Assembly (NCBI RefSeq): GCF_900996225.1
Contig: NZ_CAAJGL010000079.1
Location: 496,001-560,000, forward strand
DNA length: 64,000 nt
Source of the DNA: Paraburkholderia sp. BCC1884
GTDB taxonomy: Bacteria; Pseudomonadota; Gammaproteobacteria; Burkholderiales; Burkholderiaceae
Direction: 5' to 3'
This document shows positions 26,120-34,014 of this stretch, in pieces. A program made the position numbers and the translations under genes. The notes under the pieces are model-generated. The model made no database searches, had not been told where the DNA came from, and worked only from the letters and a program-made list of their open reading frames with translations. Position 1 is the stretch's first letter, and each line of letters begins with the position of its first letter.

Positions 26120-27358
26120 GTGAAACCGATTCTCAAATCCAACAAGTTGTTGAATGTCTGCTACGACATTCGCGGGCCCGTCCTCGAACATGCGAAGCGG
26201 CTTGAAGAAGAAGGCCATCGCATCATCAAGCTCAATATCGGCAACCTGGCGCCGTTCGGTTTCGACGCGCCGGACGAAATCATTCAGGACATGATCCTGA
26301 ATCTGCCCAACTCGTCGGGCTATTCCGATTCGAAGGGCGTGTTCGCCGCGCGCAAGGCGATCATGCATTACACGCAGCAAAAGGGCGTGCATGGCGTGGA
26401 ACTGGACGACATCTACATCGGCAACGGCGCGTCCGAGTTGATCGTGATGGCGCTGCAGGGCTTGCTCAACGACGGCGACGAAGTGCTGCTGCCCGCGCCG
26501 GACTACCCGCTGTGGACCGCCGGCGTAAGCCTGTCGGGCGGCACGCCGGTGCATTACATCTGCGACGAATCGAATCGCTGGATGCCCGACCTCGACGACA
26601 TCCGCGCGAAAATCACGCCGAACACGCGCGCGCTCGTCGTGATCAACCCGAACAACCCGACCGGCGCGCTGTATTCAGACGAACTGCTGCTCGGCCTGAT
26701 CGAGATCGCCCGCCAGCACGGCCTCGTGATTTTCGCCGACGAGGTCTACGACAAGATCGTCTACGACGGCAAGAAACACACGTCGATGGCCGCGTTGTCC
26801 GAAGACGTGCTCACGGTCACTTTCAACAGTCTCTCGAAGAGCTATCGTTCGTGCGGCTATCGCGCGGGCTGGATGTTCATCTCGGGCCTGACGGGCGAGA
26901 ACCGCCGCCACGCCAGGGATTACTTCGAAGGCCTCGGCATCCTCGCGTCGATGCGCCTGTGTCCGAACGTGCCCGGCCAGTATGCGATCCAGACCGCGCT
27001 CGGCGGCTATCAGAGCATCAACGACCTGATCGTGCCGAGCGGGCGCCTCTACAAGCAGCGCGAACTCGCGTACGACATGCTCACGTCGATTCCGGGCGTA
27101 AGCTGCGTGAAGCCCGAGGCGGCGCTATACATGTTCCCGCGCCTCGATCCGAAGGTGTACCCGATCCAGGACGATCAGCAGTTCATCCTCGACCTCCTGC
27201 TGGAAGAGCGCGTGCTGCTCGTGCAGGGCACCGGCTTCAACTGGAAAACGCCGGATCACTTCCGCGTCGTGTTCCTGCCGAACGTCGACGACCTCGCGGA
27301 TTCGATCAACCGGATCGCGCGCTTCCTCGACGGTTACCGCAAGCGTCACACGGCCTAG
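26120..27358 (+). CDS. alaA: Alanine-synthesising PLP aminotransferase (AlaA-like)
   Basis: The 412-residue class I/II aminotransferase resembles E. coli AlaA (glutamate-pyruvate transaminase) along its length: NVCYDIRGPVLEHAKRLEEE, APDYPLWTAGVSLSGG, VINPNNPTGALYS and ETI-type NIGNLAPFGFDAPDEI. The PLP lysine is in FNSLSKSYRSCGYRAGW. Starts are GTG only: 26120 (KPILKSNK follows) or 26111; both lie close to an AGGAT site. It precedes hom and thrC by 95 bases on the same strand, and this trio is conserved in Burkholderiales. It was formerly often labelled a methionine or aspartate aminotransferase. Confidence 0.9.
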   Translation: MKPILKSNKLLNVCYDIRGPVLEHAKRLEEEGHRIIKLNIGNLAPFGFDAPDEIIQDMILNLPNSSGYSDSKGVFAARKAIMHYTQQKGVHGVELDDIYIGNGASELIVMALQGLLNDGDEVLLPAPDYPLWTAGVSLSGGTPVHYICDESNRWMPDLDDIRAKITPNTRALVVINPNNPTGALYSDELLLGLIEIARQHGLVIFADEVYDKIVYDGKKHTSMAALSEDVLTVTFNSLSKSYRSCGYRAGWMFISGLTGENRRHARDYFEGLGILASMRLCPNVPGQYAIQTALGGYQSINDLIVPSGRLYKQRELAYDMLTSIPGVSCVKPEAALYMFPRLDPKVYPIQDDQQFILDLLLEERVLLVQGTGFNWKTPDHFRVVFLPNVDDLADSINRIARFLDGYRKRHTA

Positions 27359-27453
27359 CGCACAATGGGGGTTTGGCGCGGCCCGAGTCGCGCCGCAAAC
27401 GCCCCCTGCGTCACCCGATTCTTTCTAAACCTCTAATCGAAAACACACGCTGC

Positions 27454-28785
27454 ATGGAACCGATCAAAGTTGGACTGCTGGGCTTCGGCACGGTAGGCAG
27501 CGGCACCTTCACGGTACTGCGCCGCAATCAGGAAGAAATCAAACGTCGCGCCGGCCGCGGCATCGAGATCGCGCGCATTGCCGTGCGCAATCCCGCCAAG
27601 GCAACCGCGGCGCTCGGCAGCGAAGCCGGCACCGTGGCGCTCACCGATGACTTCAACGCCGTGGTCGACGATCCGTCGATCGATATCGTCGCGGAAATGA
27701 TCGGCGGCACGGGCGTGGCGCGCGATCTGGTGCTGCGCGCCATCAAGAACCGCAAGCACGTGGTCACGGCCAACAAGGCGTTGCTTGCAGTGCACGGCAC
27801 GGAGATTTTCGAAGCGGCGCGCGCCAACGGCGTGATGGTGTCGTTCGAAGCGGCGGTGGCGGGCGGCATTCCGATCATCAAGGCGCTGCGCGAAGGGCTG
27901 ACGGCCAATCGCATCCAGTACATCGCGGGCATCATCAACGGCACCACGAACTACATTCTTTCGGAGATGCGCGACCGCGGGCTCGATTTCGCGACCGCGC
28001 TGAAGGCGGCTCAGGAACTGGGTTATGCCGAAGCCGATCCGACCTTCGACATCGAAGGCGTGGACGCCGCGCACAAGGCGACGATCATGAGCGCGATCGC
28101 GTTCGGCGTGCCGGTGCAGTTCGACAAGGCTTACGTCGAAGGCATCAGCAAGCTCGCCGCGATCGACATCAAGTACGCCGAGGAACTCGGCTATCGCATC
28201 AAGCTGCTCGGCATCGCGCGCCGTACGGATAAGGGCATCGAATTGCGCGTGCACCCCACGCTGATCCCGGAAAAACGCCTGCTGGCGAACGTGGAAGGCG
28301 CGATGAACGCGGTGGTCGTGCATGGCGACGCCGTGGGCACCACGCTGTATTACGGCAAGGGCGCGGGCGCGGAGCCGACGGCGTCCGCCGTGGTCGCCGA
28401 TCTGGTCGACGTGACGCGTCTGCATACGGCGGACCCGGAGCATCGCGTGCCGCATCTGGCGTTCCAGCCGGACAGCCTGTCGAGCACCCCGATCCTGCCG
28501 ATCGACGAAGTGACGAGCGGCTACTACCTGCGTCTGCGGGTGGCGGACGTGACCGGCGTGCTGGCCGACATCACGCGCATTCTGGCCGACACCGGCATCT
28601 CGATCGACGCGCTGCTGCAGAAGGAATCGGAGCAGGTCGACGCGAACGGCAAGGGCGAAACCGACATCATCCTGATCACGCACGAGACGGTTGAAAAGCA
28701 CGTCAATGCCGCGATCAAAACGATCGAAGCGTTGAAGACCGTTGTCTCGCAAGTCACGAAGCTGCGCATGGAAGCGCTGAACTAG
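27454..28785 (+). CDS. hom: Homoserine dehydrogenase
   Basis: The 443-residue enzyme reduces aspartate semialdehyde to homoserine in threonine, methionine and isoleucine synthesis. The NAD(P) domain opens KVGLLGFGTVGSGTFTVLRR. The catalytic core includes VTANKALLAVHGTE, EAAVAGGIPIIKALREGL, GIINGTTNYILSEM and AEADPTFDIEGVDAAHKA. A C-terminal ACT domain (YYLRLRVADVTGVLADIT) gives feedback control by threonine. The ATG at 27454 is chosen at the start of the domain; the frame is open far upstream, overlapping alaA. thrC follows after 8 bases. Confidence 0.97.
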   Translation: MEPIKVGLLGFGTVGSGTFTVLRRNQEEIKRRAGRGIEIARIAVRNPAKATAALGSEAGTVALTDDFNAVVDDPSIDIVAEMIGGTGVARDLVLRAIKNRKHVVTANKALLAVHGTEIFEAARANGVMVSFEAAVAGGIPIIKALREGLTANRIQYIAGIINGTTNYILSEMRDRGLDFATALKAAQELGYAEADPTFDIEGVDAAHKATIMSAIAFGVPVQFDKAYVEGISKLAAIDIKYAEELGYRIKLLGIARRTDKGIELRVHPTLIPEKRLLANVEGAMNAVVVHGDAVGTTLYYGKGAGAEPTASAVVADLVDVTRLHTADPEHRVPHLAFQPDSLSSTPILPIDEVTSGYYLRLRVADVTGVLADITRILADTGISIDALLQKESEQVDANGKGETDIILITHETVEKHVNAAIKTIEALKTVVSQVTKLRMEALN

Positions 28786-28793
28786 GCCGAACT

Positions 28794-30245
28794 ATGAACT
28801 ACCTCTCCACGCGCGGCGCCGGAGCCGGCGAACGCCATACCTTTTCCGACATCCTGCTGGGTGGTCTCGCGAAAGACGGCGGCCTGTACCTGCCCGCTGA
28901 ATACCCGCGCGTCAGCGCCGACGAACTGACGCGCTGGCGCACGCTGCCGTACGCAGACCTCGCCTTCGAAATCCTCTCGAAGTTCAGCGACGACATTCCC
29001 ACCGAAGACCTGCGCGCGTTGACGCGCAAGACCTACACGGCGGCGACTTACTGCAATGTGCGCGACGACGAAAGCGCCGCGCAGATCACGCCGCTGAAGA
29101 CGCTCGGCGTCGAGAACGGTGCGCCGTTGTCGCTGCTGGAATTGTCGAATGGCCCGACGCTCGCGTTCAAGGACATGGCGATGCAGTTGATCGGCAACCT
29201 GTTCGAGTACACGCTCGCCAAACACGGCGAAACACTGAACATTCTCGGCGCGACCTCGGGCGACACCGGCAGCGCCGCGGAATATGCGATGCGCGGCAAG
29301 CAGGGCATTCGCGTATTCATGCTCTCGCCGCACAAGAAGATGAGCGCGTTCCAGACCGCGCAGATGTACAGCCTGCAGGACCCGAACATCTTCAACCTCG
29401 CAATTGAAGGCGTGTTCGACGACGCGCAGGACATCGTCAAAGCGGTGTCGAACGATCACGCGTTCAAGGCGAAGTACAAGATCGGTACGGTCAATTCGAT
29501 CAACTGGGCGCGGGTCGTTGCCCAGGTCGTGTACTACTTCAAGGGCTATTTCGCCGCGACGAAATCGAACGACGAGCGTGTTTCGTTCACGGTGCCGTCG
29601 GGCAACTTCGGCAATGTGTGCGCGGGTCACATCGCCCGCATGATGGGTTTGCCGATCGAGAAGCTGGTGGTCGCCACGAACGAAAACGACGTGCTCGACG
29701 AGTTCTTCCGCACCGGCATTTATCGCGTGCGCAAGGCGGCTGAGACGTATCACACGAGCAGCCCGAGCATGGACATTTCGAAGGCGTCGAACTTCGAGCG
29801 TTTCGTGTTCGATCTGCTCGGCCGCGATCCGGCGCGCGTGCTGCAACTGTTCCGCGACGTCGAGGAGAAGGGCGGTTTCGACCTCGCGGCGAGCGGCGAT
29901 TTTGCGCGCGTGCAGGAATTCGGTTTCGTCTCGGGCAGCAGCAATCATGAAACGCGCGTGGAGACGATCCGCGACGTGTTCGAGCGCTACGACACGATGA
30001 TCGACACGCACACCGCCGACGGCCTGAAGGTGGCCCGGGAACATCTGCAAGCGGGTATCCCGATGATCGTTCTGGAGACGGCGCAACCGATCAAGTTCGG
30101 CGAAACGATTCGTGAAGCGCTGTTGCGTGAACCGGAGCGGCCGGCTGCGTTCTCCGGGCTCGAGTCGTTGCCGCAGCGTTTCGAAGTGCTGCCGAACGAC
30201 GCGCAGCGCGTGAAGGACTTCGTGGTCGCGAATACCGGCGAGTAA
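28794..30245 (+). CDS. thrC: Threonine synthase
   Basis: The 483-residue PLP enzyme converts O-phosphohomoserine to threonine. It starts MNYLSTRGAGAGERHTFSDI, the class typical of proteobacteria and yeast. The PLP lysine is K126 in SNGPTLAFKDMAMQ, and the phosphate-binding region is in ILGATSGDTGSAAEYAM. Further family segments include SFTVPSGNFGNVCAGHIARM. It begins 8 bases after hom, so the two are co-transcribed. Confidence 0.97.
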   Translation: MNYLSTRGAGAGERHTFSDILLGGLAKDGGLYLPAEYPRVSADELTRWRTLPYADLAFEILSKFSDDIPTEDLRALTRKTYTAATYCNVRDDESAAQITPLKTLGVENGAPLSLLELSNGPTLAFKDMAMQLIGNLFEYTLAKHGETLNILGATSGDTGSAAEYAMRGKQGIRVFMLSPHKKMSAFQTAQMYSLQDPNIFNLAIEGVFDDAQDIVKAVSNDHAFKAKYKIGTVNSINWARVVAQVVYYFKGYFAATKSNDERVSFTVPSGNFGNVCAGHIARMMGLPIEKLVVATNENDVLDEFFRTGIYRVRKAAETYHTSSPSMDISKASNFERFVFDLLGRDPARVLQLFRDVEEKGGFDLAASGDFARVQEFGFVSGSSNHETRVETIRDVFERYDTMIDTHTADGLKVAREHLQAGIPMIVLETAQPIKFGETIREALLREPERPAAFSGLESLPQRFEVLPNDAQRVKDFVVANTGE

Positions 30246-30252
30246 AGCGTGC

Positions 30253-30285
30253 GGTGCTGCGTGAGCCGGCGGCTCATGCAGCACC
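30253..30285 (+). terminator. Strong hairpin after thrC
   Basis: A 15-bp stem (GGTGCTGCGTGAGCC with GGCTCATGCAGCACC, one G-T wobble) has a 3-base loop and starts 7 bases after the thrC stop. No T-tract follows. It may protect the transcript end or help factor-dependent termination. Confidence 0.55.
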
Positions 30286-30398
30286 CTCGCTCGCCGCCGT
30301 CAGTTGAAAACCCAAAAAATCCCTCCATAACGCACGGCCGCCCAGGCCGACGCCATCGGCCGCTACAATATTCTTTTAACCTGCGGCTTCGACACCCG

Positions 30399-31670
30399 AT
30401 GTCCACACCCACGCCCCGCGCGCCGATGCTCGCCACCGCCGAAGCCCTCGCGACCCTGCTGAGCGCCGCGATGCCGATTGCCGGCACAGAATCGATTGCC
30501 ACACTCGAGGCGCTGAACCGGGTGCTCTCGGCCGACGTCACCTCGCCGCTCGACGTGCCGCCCATGAACACCAGTTCAATGGACGGCTACGCAGTGCGCG
30601 TCGCGGACCTGACGGGCGAGGGCACGACCCGGCTGCCGGTCTCGCAGCGCATTCCCGCCGGTCACGCTCCCGAGCCGCTGAAAGCGGGGACGGCCGCGCG
30701 CATCTTCACGGGCGCGACGGTGCCGCCCGGCGCGGATGCCGTCGTGATGCAGGAGCAGACCGAGGTCAACGGTGACGCCGTCACGATGCTGCACAGCCCC
30801 GAGGCCGGCGAATGGATCACCGCCCAGGGCGCGGACATCCGCAGCGGTTCGGTGATCTTGCCGGAGGGCACGCGGCTCACGCCGCAGGCTTTGGGACTGG
30901 CCGCCTCGGTGGGCTGCGCGCAGCTCGAAGTGCGGCGGCGCGTCAAGGTCGCCGTCTTCTTTACCGGCGACGAACTGACCATGCCGGGCGAGCCGCTCAA
31001 ACCCGGCGCGATCTACAACTCGAATCGCTTTACGCTGCGCGGTTTGCTGGAGAAGCTGGGCTGCGAAGTGACCGACTACGGCAATGTCGTCGACAAGCTC
31101 GACGCGACGCGTGCCACCTTGCGCGAGGCGGCTGCGGCGCACGATCTGATTCTGACGTGCGGTGGCGTCTCGGTCGGCGAGGAAGATCACGTCAAGCCCG
31201 CCGTGGAAGCCGAAGGGCGGCTCGCGATGTGGCAGATCGCGATGAAGCCGGGCAAGCCGCTGGCATTCGGCGCAGTGCGGCGTGGGGCGGAATCGGCTTC
31301 GGCTTCGGCGTCGACCCCAACCTCACCCGAAACCTTCTTCATCGGCTTACCCGGCAACCCGGTTTCCGGCTTCGCCACCTTCCTGCTGTTCGTGCGTCCG
31401 TTTATCCTGCGTCTGGCCGGCGTGCAGTCGGTCGCGCCGCGCGCGTTGTCGTTGCGCGCGGACTTCACGCAGAAGAAAGCCGATCGTCGCAACGAATTCC
31501 TGCGCGCGCGGATCAATCCGGCGGGCGGGCTCGACCTGTTCCCGAACCAGAGCTCGGCGGTGCTGACTTCTACCGTGTGGGGCGACGGCCTGATCGACAA
31601 TCCGCCCAATCATGCAATCAGCGCGGGCGAAACCGTGCGCTTTATTCCCTTCTCCGAATTGCTGAACTGA
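30399..31670 (+). CDS. moeA: Molybdopterin molybdenumtransferase MoeA
   Basis: The 423-residue protein inserts molybdate into adenylylated molybdopterin. Conserved blocks in order are PPMNTSSMDGYAVRVADLTG, RIFTGATVPPGADAVVMQEQ, FFTGDELTMPGEPLKPGAIY, DLILTCGGVSVGEEDHVKPA and FIGLPGNPVSGFATFLLFVR. The ATG at 30399 matches the family start; the frame is open further upstream without homology. A TACAAT at 30364-30369 is a possible -10 box. A Ser/Ala/Glu-rich insertion (ESASASASTPTSPET) interrupts the loop before the GLPGNP motif. moaD follows after 26 bases. Confidence 0.95.
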   Translation: MSTPTPRAPMLATAEALATLLSAAMPIAGTESIATLEALNRVLSADVTSPLDVPPMNTSSMDGYAVRVADLTGEGTTRLPVSQRIPAGHAPEPLKAGTAARIFTGATVPPGADAVVMQEQTEVNGDAVTMLHSPEAGEWITAQGADIRSGSVILPEGTRLTPQALGLAASVGCAQLEVRRRVKVAVFFTGDELTMPGEPLKPGAIYNSNRFTLRGLLEKLGCEVTDYGNVVDKLDATRATLREAAAAHDLILTCGGVSVGEEDHVKPAVEAEGRLAMWQIAMKPGKPLAFGAVRRGAESASASASTPTSPETFFIGLPGNPVSGFATFLLFVRPFILRLAGVQSVAPRALSLRADFTQKKADRRNEFLRARINPAGGLDLFPNQSSAVLTSTVWGDGLIDNPPNHAISAGETVRFIPFSELLN

Positions 31671-31696
31671 GGCCGGCGAACACCGGCCGCATCCCG

Positions 31697-31954
31697 ATGA
31701 AGATCCAACTCCGCTATTTTGCGAGCGTGCGCGAAGCGCTCGAGACCGCCGACGAAACCGTCGATCTCCCCGACGGCATCGCCACCGTCGGCGATGTACG
31801 CGCCTGGCTGCGTGTGCGTGGCGGCATCTGGGCCGACACGTTGGCCGAAGGCCGCGCGTTGCGCATGGCCTGCAACCATGTCATGACCGACCCCGGCACC
31901 CGTATCACCGAAGGCTGCGAAGTCGCGTTCTTTCCGCCCGTCACCGGCGGCTGA
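31697..31954 (+). CDS. moaD: Molybdopterin synthase small subunit MoaD
   Basis: The 85-residue ubiquitin-fold protein starts MKIQLRYFASVREALETADE and ends FFPPVTGG. The terminal Gly-Gly is adenylated and then carries the thiocarboxylate sulfur used to make molybdopterin. It is slightly longer than the E. coli protein. moaE follows on the same strand after 80 bases, and its product is the large subunit of the same enzyme. Confidence 0.96.
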   Translation: MKIQLRYFASVREALETADETVDLPDGIATVGDVRAWLRVRGGIWADTLAEGRALRMACNHVMTDPGTRITEGCEVAFFPPVTGG

Positions 31955-32034
31955 TGGACGCGCCGGGCGGCGAGTCGAGCCACGCCGCACTGCAGCGCAA
32001 CACCGCAACACCGCATAACCGCAAGGAGCCCTTC

Positions 32035-32511
32035 ATGCCCGTTCGCGTCCAGACAGAAGATTTCGACCTCACCGCCGAGGTCGCCGCGTTGCGCGCACGC
32101 AATCCGAAGATCGGCGCGGTGGCGTGCTTCGTCGGCACCGTGCGCGACCTGAACGAGGGCAGCGCGGTCGAAGCGATGGAACTCGAACATTATCCCGGCA
32201 TGACAGAGAAGTCGCTGGAGGCGATTGTCGTGAGTGCGCGCGAACGTTGGCCGGGCATCGAGGTGCTGATCGTGCACCGCGTCGGCAAGCTGTTTCCGCT
32301 CGACCAGATCGTGCTGGTCGCGACCACGGCGGCGCATCGCGGGGAGGCCTTTGCGTCGTGCGAATTCGTGATGGACTATCTGAAGAGCGAAGCGCCGTTC
32401 TGGAAGAAGGAGAAGACCGAAGCCGGGGAGCGCTGGGTCGACGCCCGCGTCACCGACGACGCCGCGCTGGCCCGTTGGGGCATCGACTCCGGCAATCGAA
32501 CTGGAGAATAG
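32035..32511 (+). CDS. moaE: Molybdopterin synthase catalytic subunit MoaE
   Basis: The 158-residue large subunit of molybdopterin synthase converts cPMP to molybdopterin with sulfur from MoaD. Conserved segments are GAVACFVGTVRDLNEGSAVE, LEHYPGMTEKSLEAIVV, VLIVHRVGKLFPLDQIVLVA, HRGEAFASCEFVMDYLK and the active-site region APFWKKEKTEAGERWVDAR. The ATG at 32035 has AAGGAG 6 bases upstream. An earlier in-frame ATG at 31954 overlaps the moaD stop but lacks such a site and would add 27 low-complexity residues. Confidence 0.95.
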   Translation: MPVRVQTEDFDLTAEVAALRARNPKIGAVACFVGTVRDLNEGSAVEAMELEHYPGMTEKSLEAIVVSARERWPGIEVLIVHRVGKLFPLDQIVLVATTAAHRGEAFASCEFVMDYLKSEAPFWKKEKTEAGERWVDARVTDDAALARWGIDSGNRTGE

Positions 32512-32546
32512 GCGAGCGTCGGACGGTCGGCGCCGCCCGCATGACT

Positions 32547-33092
32547 TCACTCGTCCTGCGGCTTGCCGATGATCCGTGTCGGAAACGGCTCGCCGGCCGG
32601 CCGAACGGCATGGTGCTCATCGGCATCGTCACGCGGACGCCGTTTCGGCGCGATCCGCTCGAGTAGTGCCTGCTGCTCTGCCGGAATCTTGTAATCCCAG
32701 CCGAACCGGCTCAATTGCAGACTCTGCGCGATGCGCAGCGCCGGCTCCATGAAGCGGACCGCCGCAGCGGGCTGATAGCGCGATTCCACCGTATCCAGAA
32801 ACAGATACAGCCAGCGGCTGAAGTGCTCGGGCTCCACGCCTTCCAGCGGCTGGTGCGCCTGCTGCACGTTGCCGCGATACTGCTTCGCACCGAGCACGAG
32901 GCTGCCCCAGAAGACACACATCTTGGGCAGATGATCGTCCCAACGCCCCGCAAGCGTTGCTTCGAAAACCGGGCCGAGCAGCGCATCCGCACGCACGCGG
33001 TCGTAAAAACCGTACACGAGATCGCGAATGTTGGCCTCGGTGGGCTCGGCGGCGCGTTCGACGACCGGCGCGGCGGGAAATGGGGGGATCAT
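32547..33092 (-). CDS. Group III truncated haemoglobin
   Basis: The 181-residue protein contains a globin of the 2/2 type, group III. Characteristic features are YGFYDRVRADALLGPVFEA, the distal-side WDDHLPKMCVFWGSLVLG, the proximal His80 in YRGNVQQAHQPLEGVEPEHF and the group III WLYLFLDTVES. Such globins bind O2 and NO and are often tied to NO detoxification. A C-terminal tail of about 30 charged residues (KRRPRDDADEHHAVRP) follows the globin. It is divergent from an NsrR-type gene, which supports a role in nitrosative stress. Confidence 0.92.
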   Translation of the reverse strand: MIPPFPAAPVVERAAEPTEANIRDLVYGFYDRVRADALLGPVFEATLAGRWDDHLPKMCVFWGSLVLGAKQYRGNVQQAHQPLEGVEPEHFSRWLYLFLDTVESRYQPAAAVRFMEPALRIAQSLQLSRFGWDYKIPAEQQALLERIAPKRRPRDDADEHHAVRPAGEPFPTRIIGKPQDE

Positions 33093-33395
33093 ACGAATTC
33101 CAGAAAACGTGGCGATTCAAACCGCATCGCCACATGGCGCCATAAACTGCCGCCCATGACCTCGGATTTCAGCCAGACGAAAAGAACTGGGCGGCAAATA
33201 CCCGGCTTTTCGTATCAATGGACTTAGCGGGAAAAACGTTACCATTGCTGTCGAAAGACAAACACCGCCTGTCAGCGCAGAATGAGAAACATGCGTAGCG
33301 TCCGCATCTTAGGGCGAAGCGACGGCCCCGGCAACCCTTGCCTCGACGCGGTTATCCTCCGGATCGCGGCTTGCGCTCATTGTGACACCTGCGAT
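33093..33395. other. Divergent control region between the truncated haemoglobin and nsrR genes
   Basis: The 303-base region holds the promoters of both genes. Next to the globin start there is an inverted repeat TGGCGAT (33110-33116), 9 bases, ATCGCCA (33126-33132), followed at once by the palindrome ATGGCGCCAT (33134-33143). Neither matches the published NsrR consensus closely. No further gene is seen; an open frame reaching 33282 upstream of nsrR is only an N-terminal extension without homology. Confidence 0.5.
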
Positions 33396-33893
33396 ATGAG
33401 ACTGACCGACTATACGGATTACTCACTACGCGTTCTGCTATACCTCGCCGTGCGCGGCGAGGGCTTGTCGACGATCCAGGATATTTCGGACGCGTACGGC
33501 ATCTCCAAGAACCACTTGATGAAAGTCGTCCAGCAACTCGGCGAACTGGGCTGGGTGGAGACCGTACGCGGTCGCAACGGCGGTCTGCGTCTTGCCGAGC
33601 GAACCAACGCATTGACGGTCGGCGAGATCGTGCGCGAAACGGAAAGCGACTTCGCGCTGGTCGGCTGCTTCCCGGACGATCAGGGTGAGCGGCGCGCCTG
33701 CGTGATTACGCCGCAGTGTCGTTTGCGCGGTGCGCTCGAAGCGGCGCGCAACGCCTTCCTCGCCGAACTCGACCGGCATACCATCGGCGAAGTCGCTCAG
33801 CCGCACGGCCCGCTCGCCGCGCTGCTCGGCCTGAACGGCGTGATCCCGATCGTGCCGGAGGCGAGCGCCGGAAGCGCCACCCCGCTCCCCTGA
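33396..33893 (+). CDS. nsrR: Rrf2-family nitric-oxide-sensing repressor, NsrR type
   Basis: The 165-residue protein begins MRLTDYTDYSLRVLLYLAV, as NsrR does, and has a winged helix with the recognition part ISDAYGISKNHLMKVVQQL. The three cluster-binding cysteines are C91, C102 and C108, in GCFPDDQ and ACVITPQCRLRGAL; the last segment closely matches NsrR. These ligate an iron-sulfur cluster that NO destroys, lifting repression. The 11-residue gap between C91 and C102 is wider than in E. coli NsrR. It is divergent from a truncated haemoglobin gene, its likely target. Confidence 0.9.
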   Translation: MRLTDYTDYSLRVLLYLAVRGEGLSTIQDISDAYGISKNHLMKVVQQLGELGWVETVRGRNGGLRLAERTNALTVGEIVRETESDFALVGCFPDDQGERRACVITPQCRLRGALEAARNAFLAELDRHTIGEVAQPHGPLAALLGLNGVIPIVPEASAGSATPLP

Positions 33894-33956
33894 ACGGGGC
33901 AAGGGCATTCTCTCGCGGCAATTGTTAAAAAGTTGCCGTCGGGGGCAAAAAAGCGC

Positions 33957-33983
33957 TTGAAACCTGGGTAAAAAGCCTCATTT
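33957..33983 (+). promoter_or_regulatory. Sigma-32 heat-shock promoter of clpB
   Basis: TTGAAA (33957-33962), 13 bases, then CCTCATTT (33976-33983) matches the sigma-32 pattern CTTGAAA-N13-CCCCATTT with one mismatch; the preceding base is also the consensus C. It lies 31 bases upstream of the clpB start. A hairpin CGGCAA/TTGCCG (33916-33938) lies just before it. Confidence 0.8.
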
Positions 33984-34014
33984 TGGTGGTAATCGAAAAA
34001 TTGGAGGTCTCTTG

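Noticed and set aside
31954..32034. An earlier moaE start overlapping the moaD stop
   Set aside because: It lacks a ribosome site and adds 27 residues outside the family, while the ATG at 32035 has AAGGAG at good spacing.
33093..33395. A canonical NsrR operator
   Set aside because: No close match to the published AAGATG-type palindrome was seen; only unrelated dyads are present.
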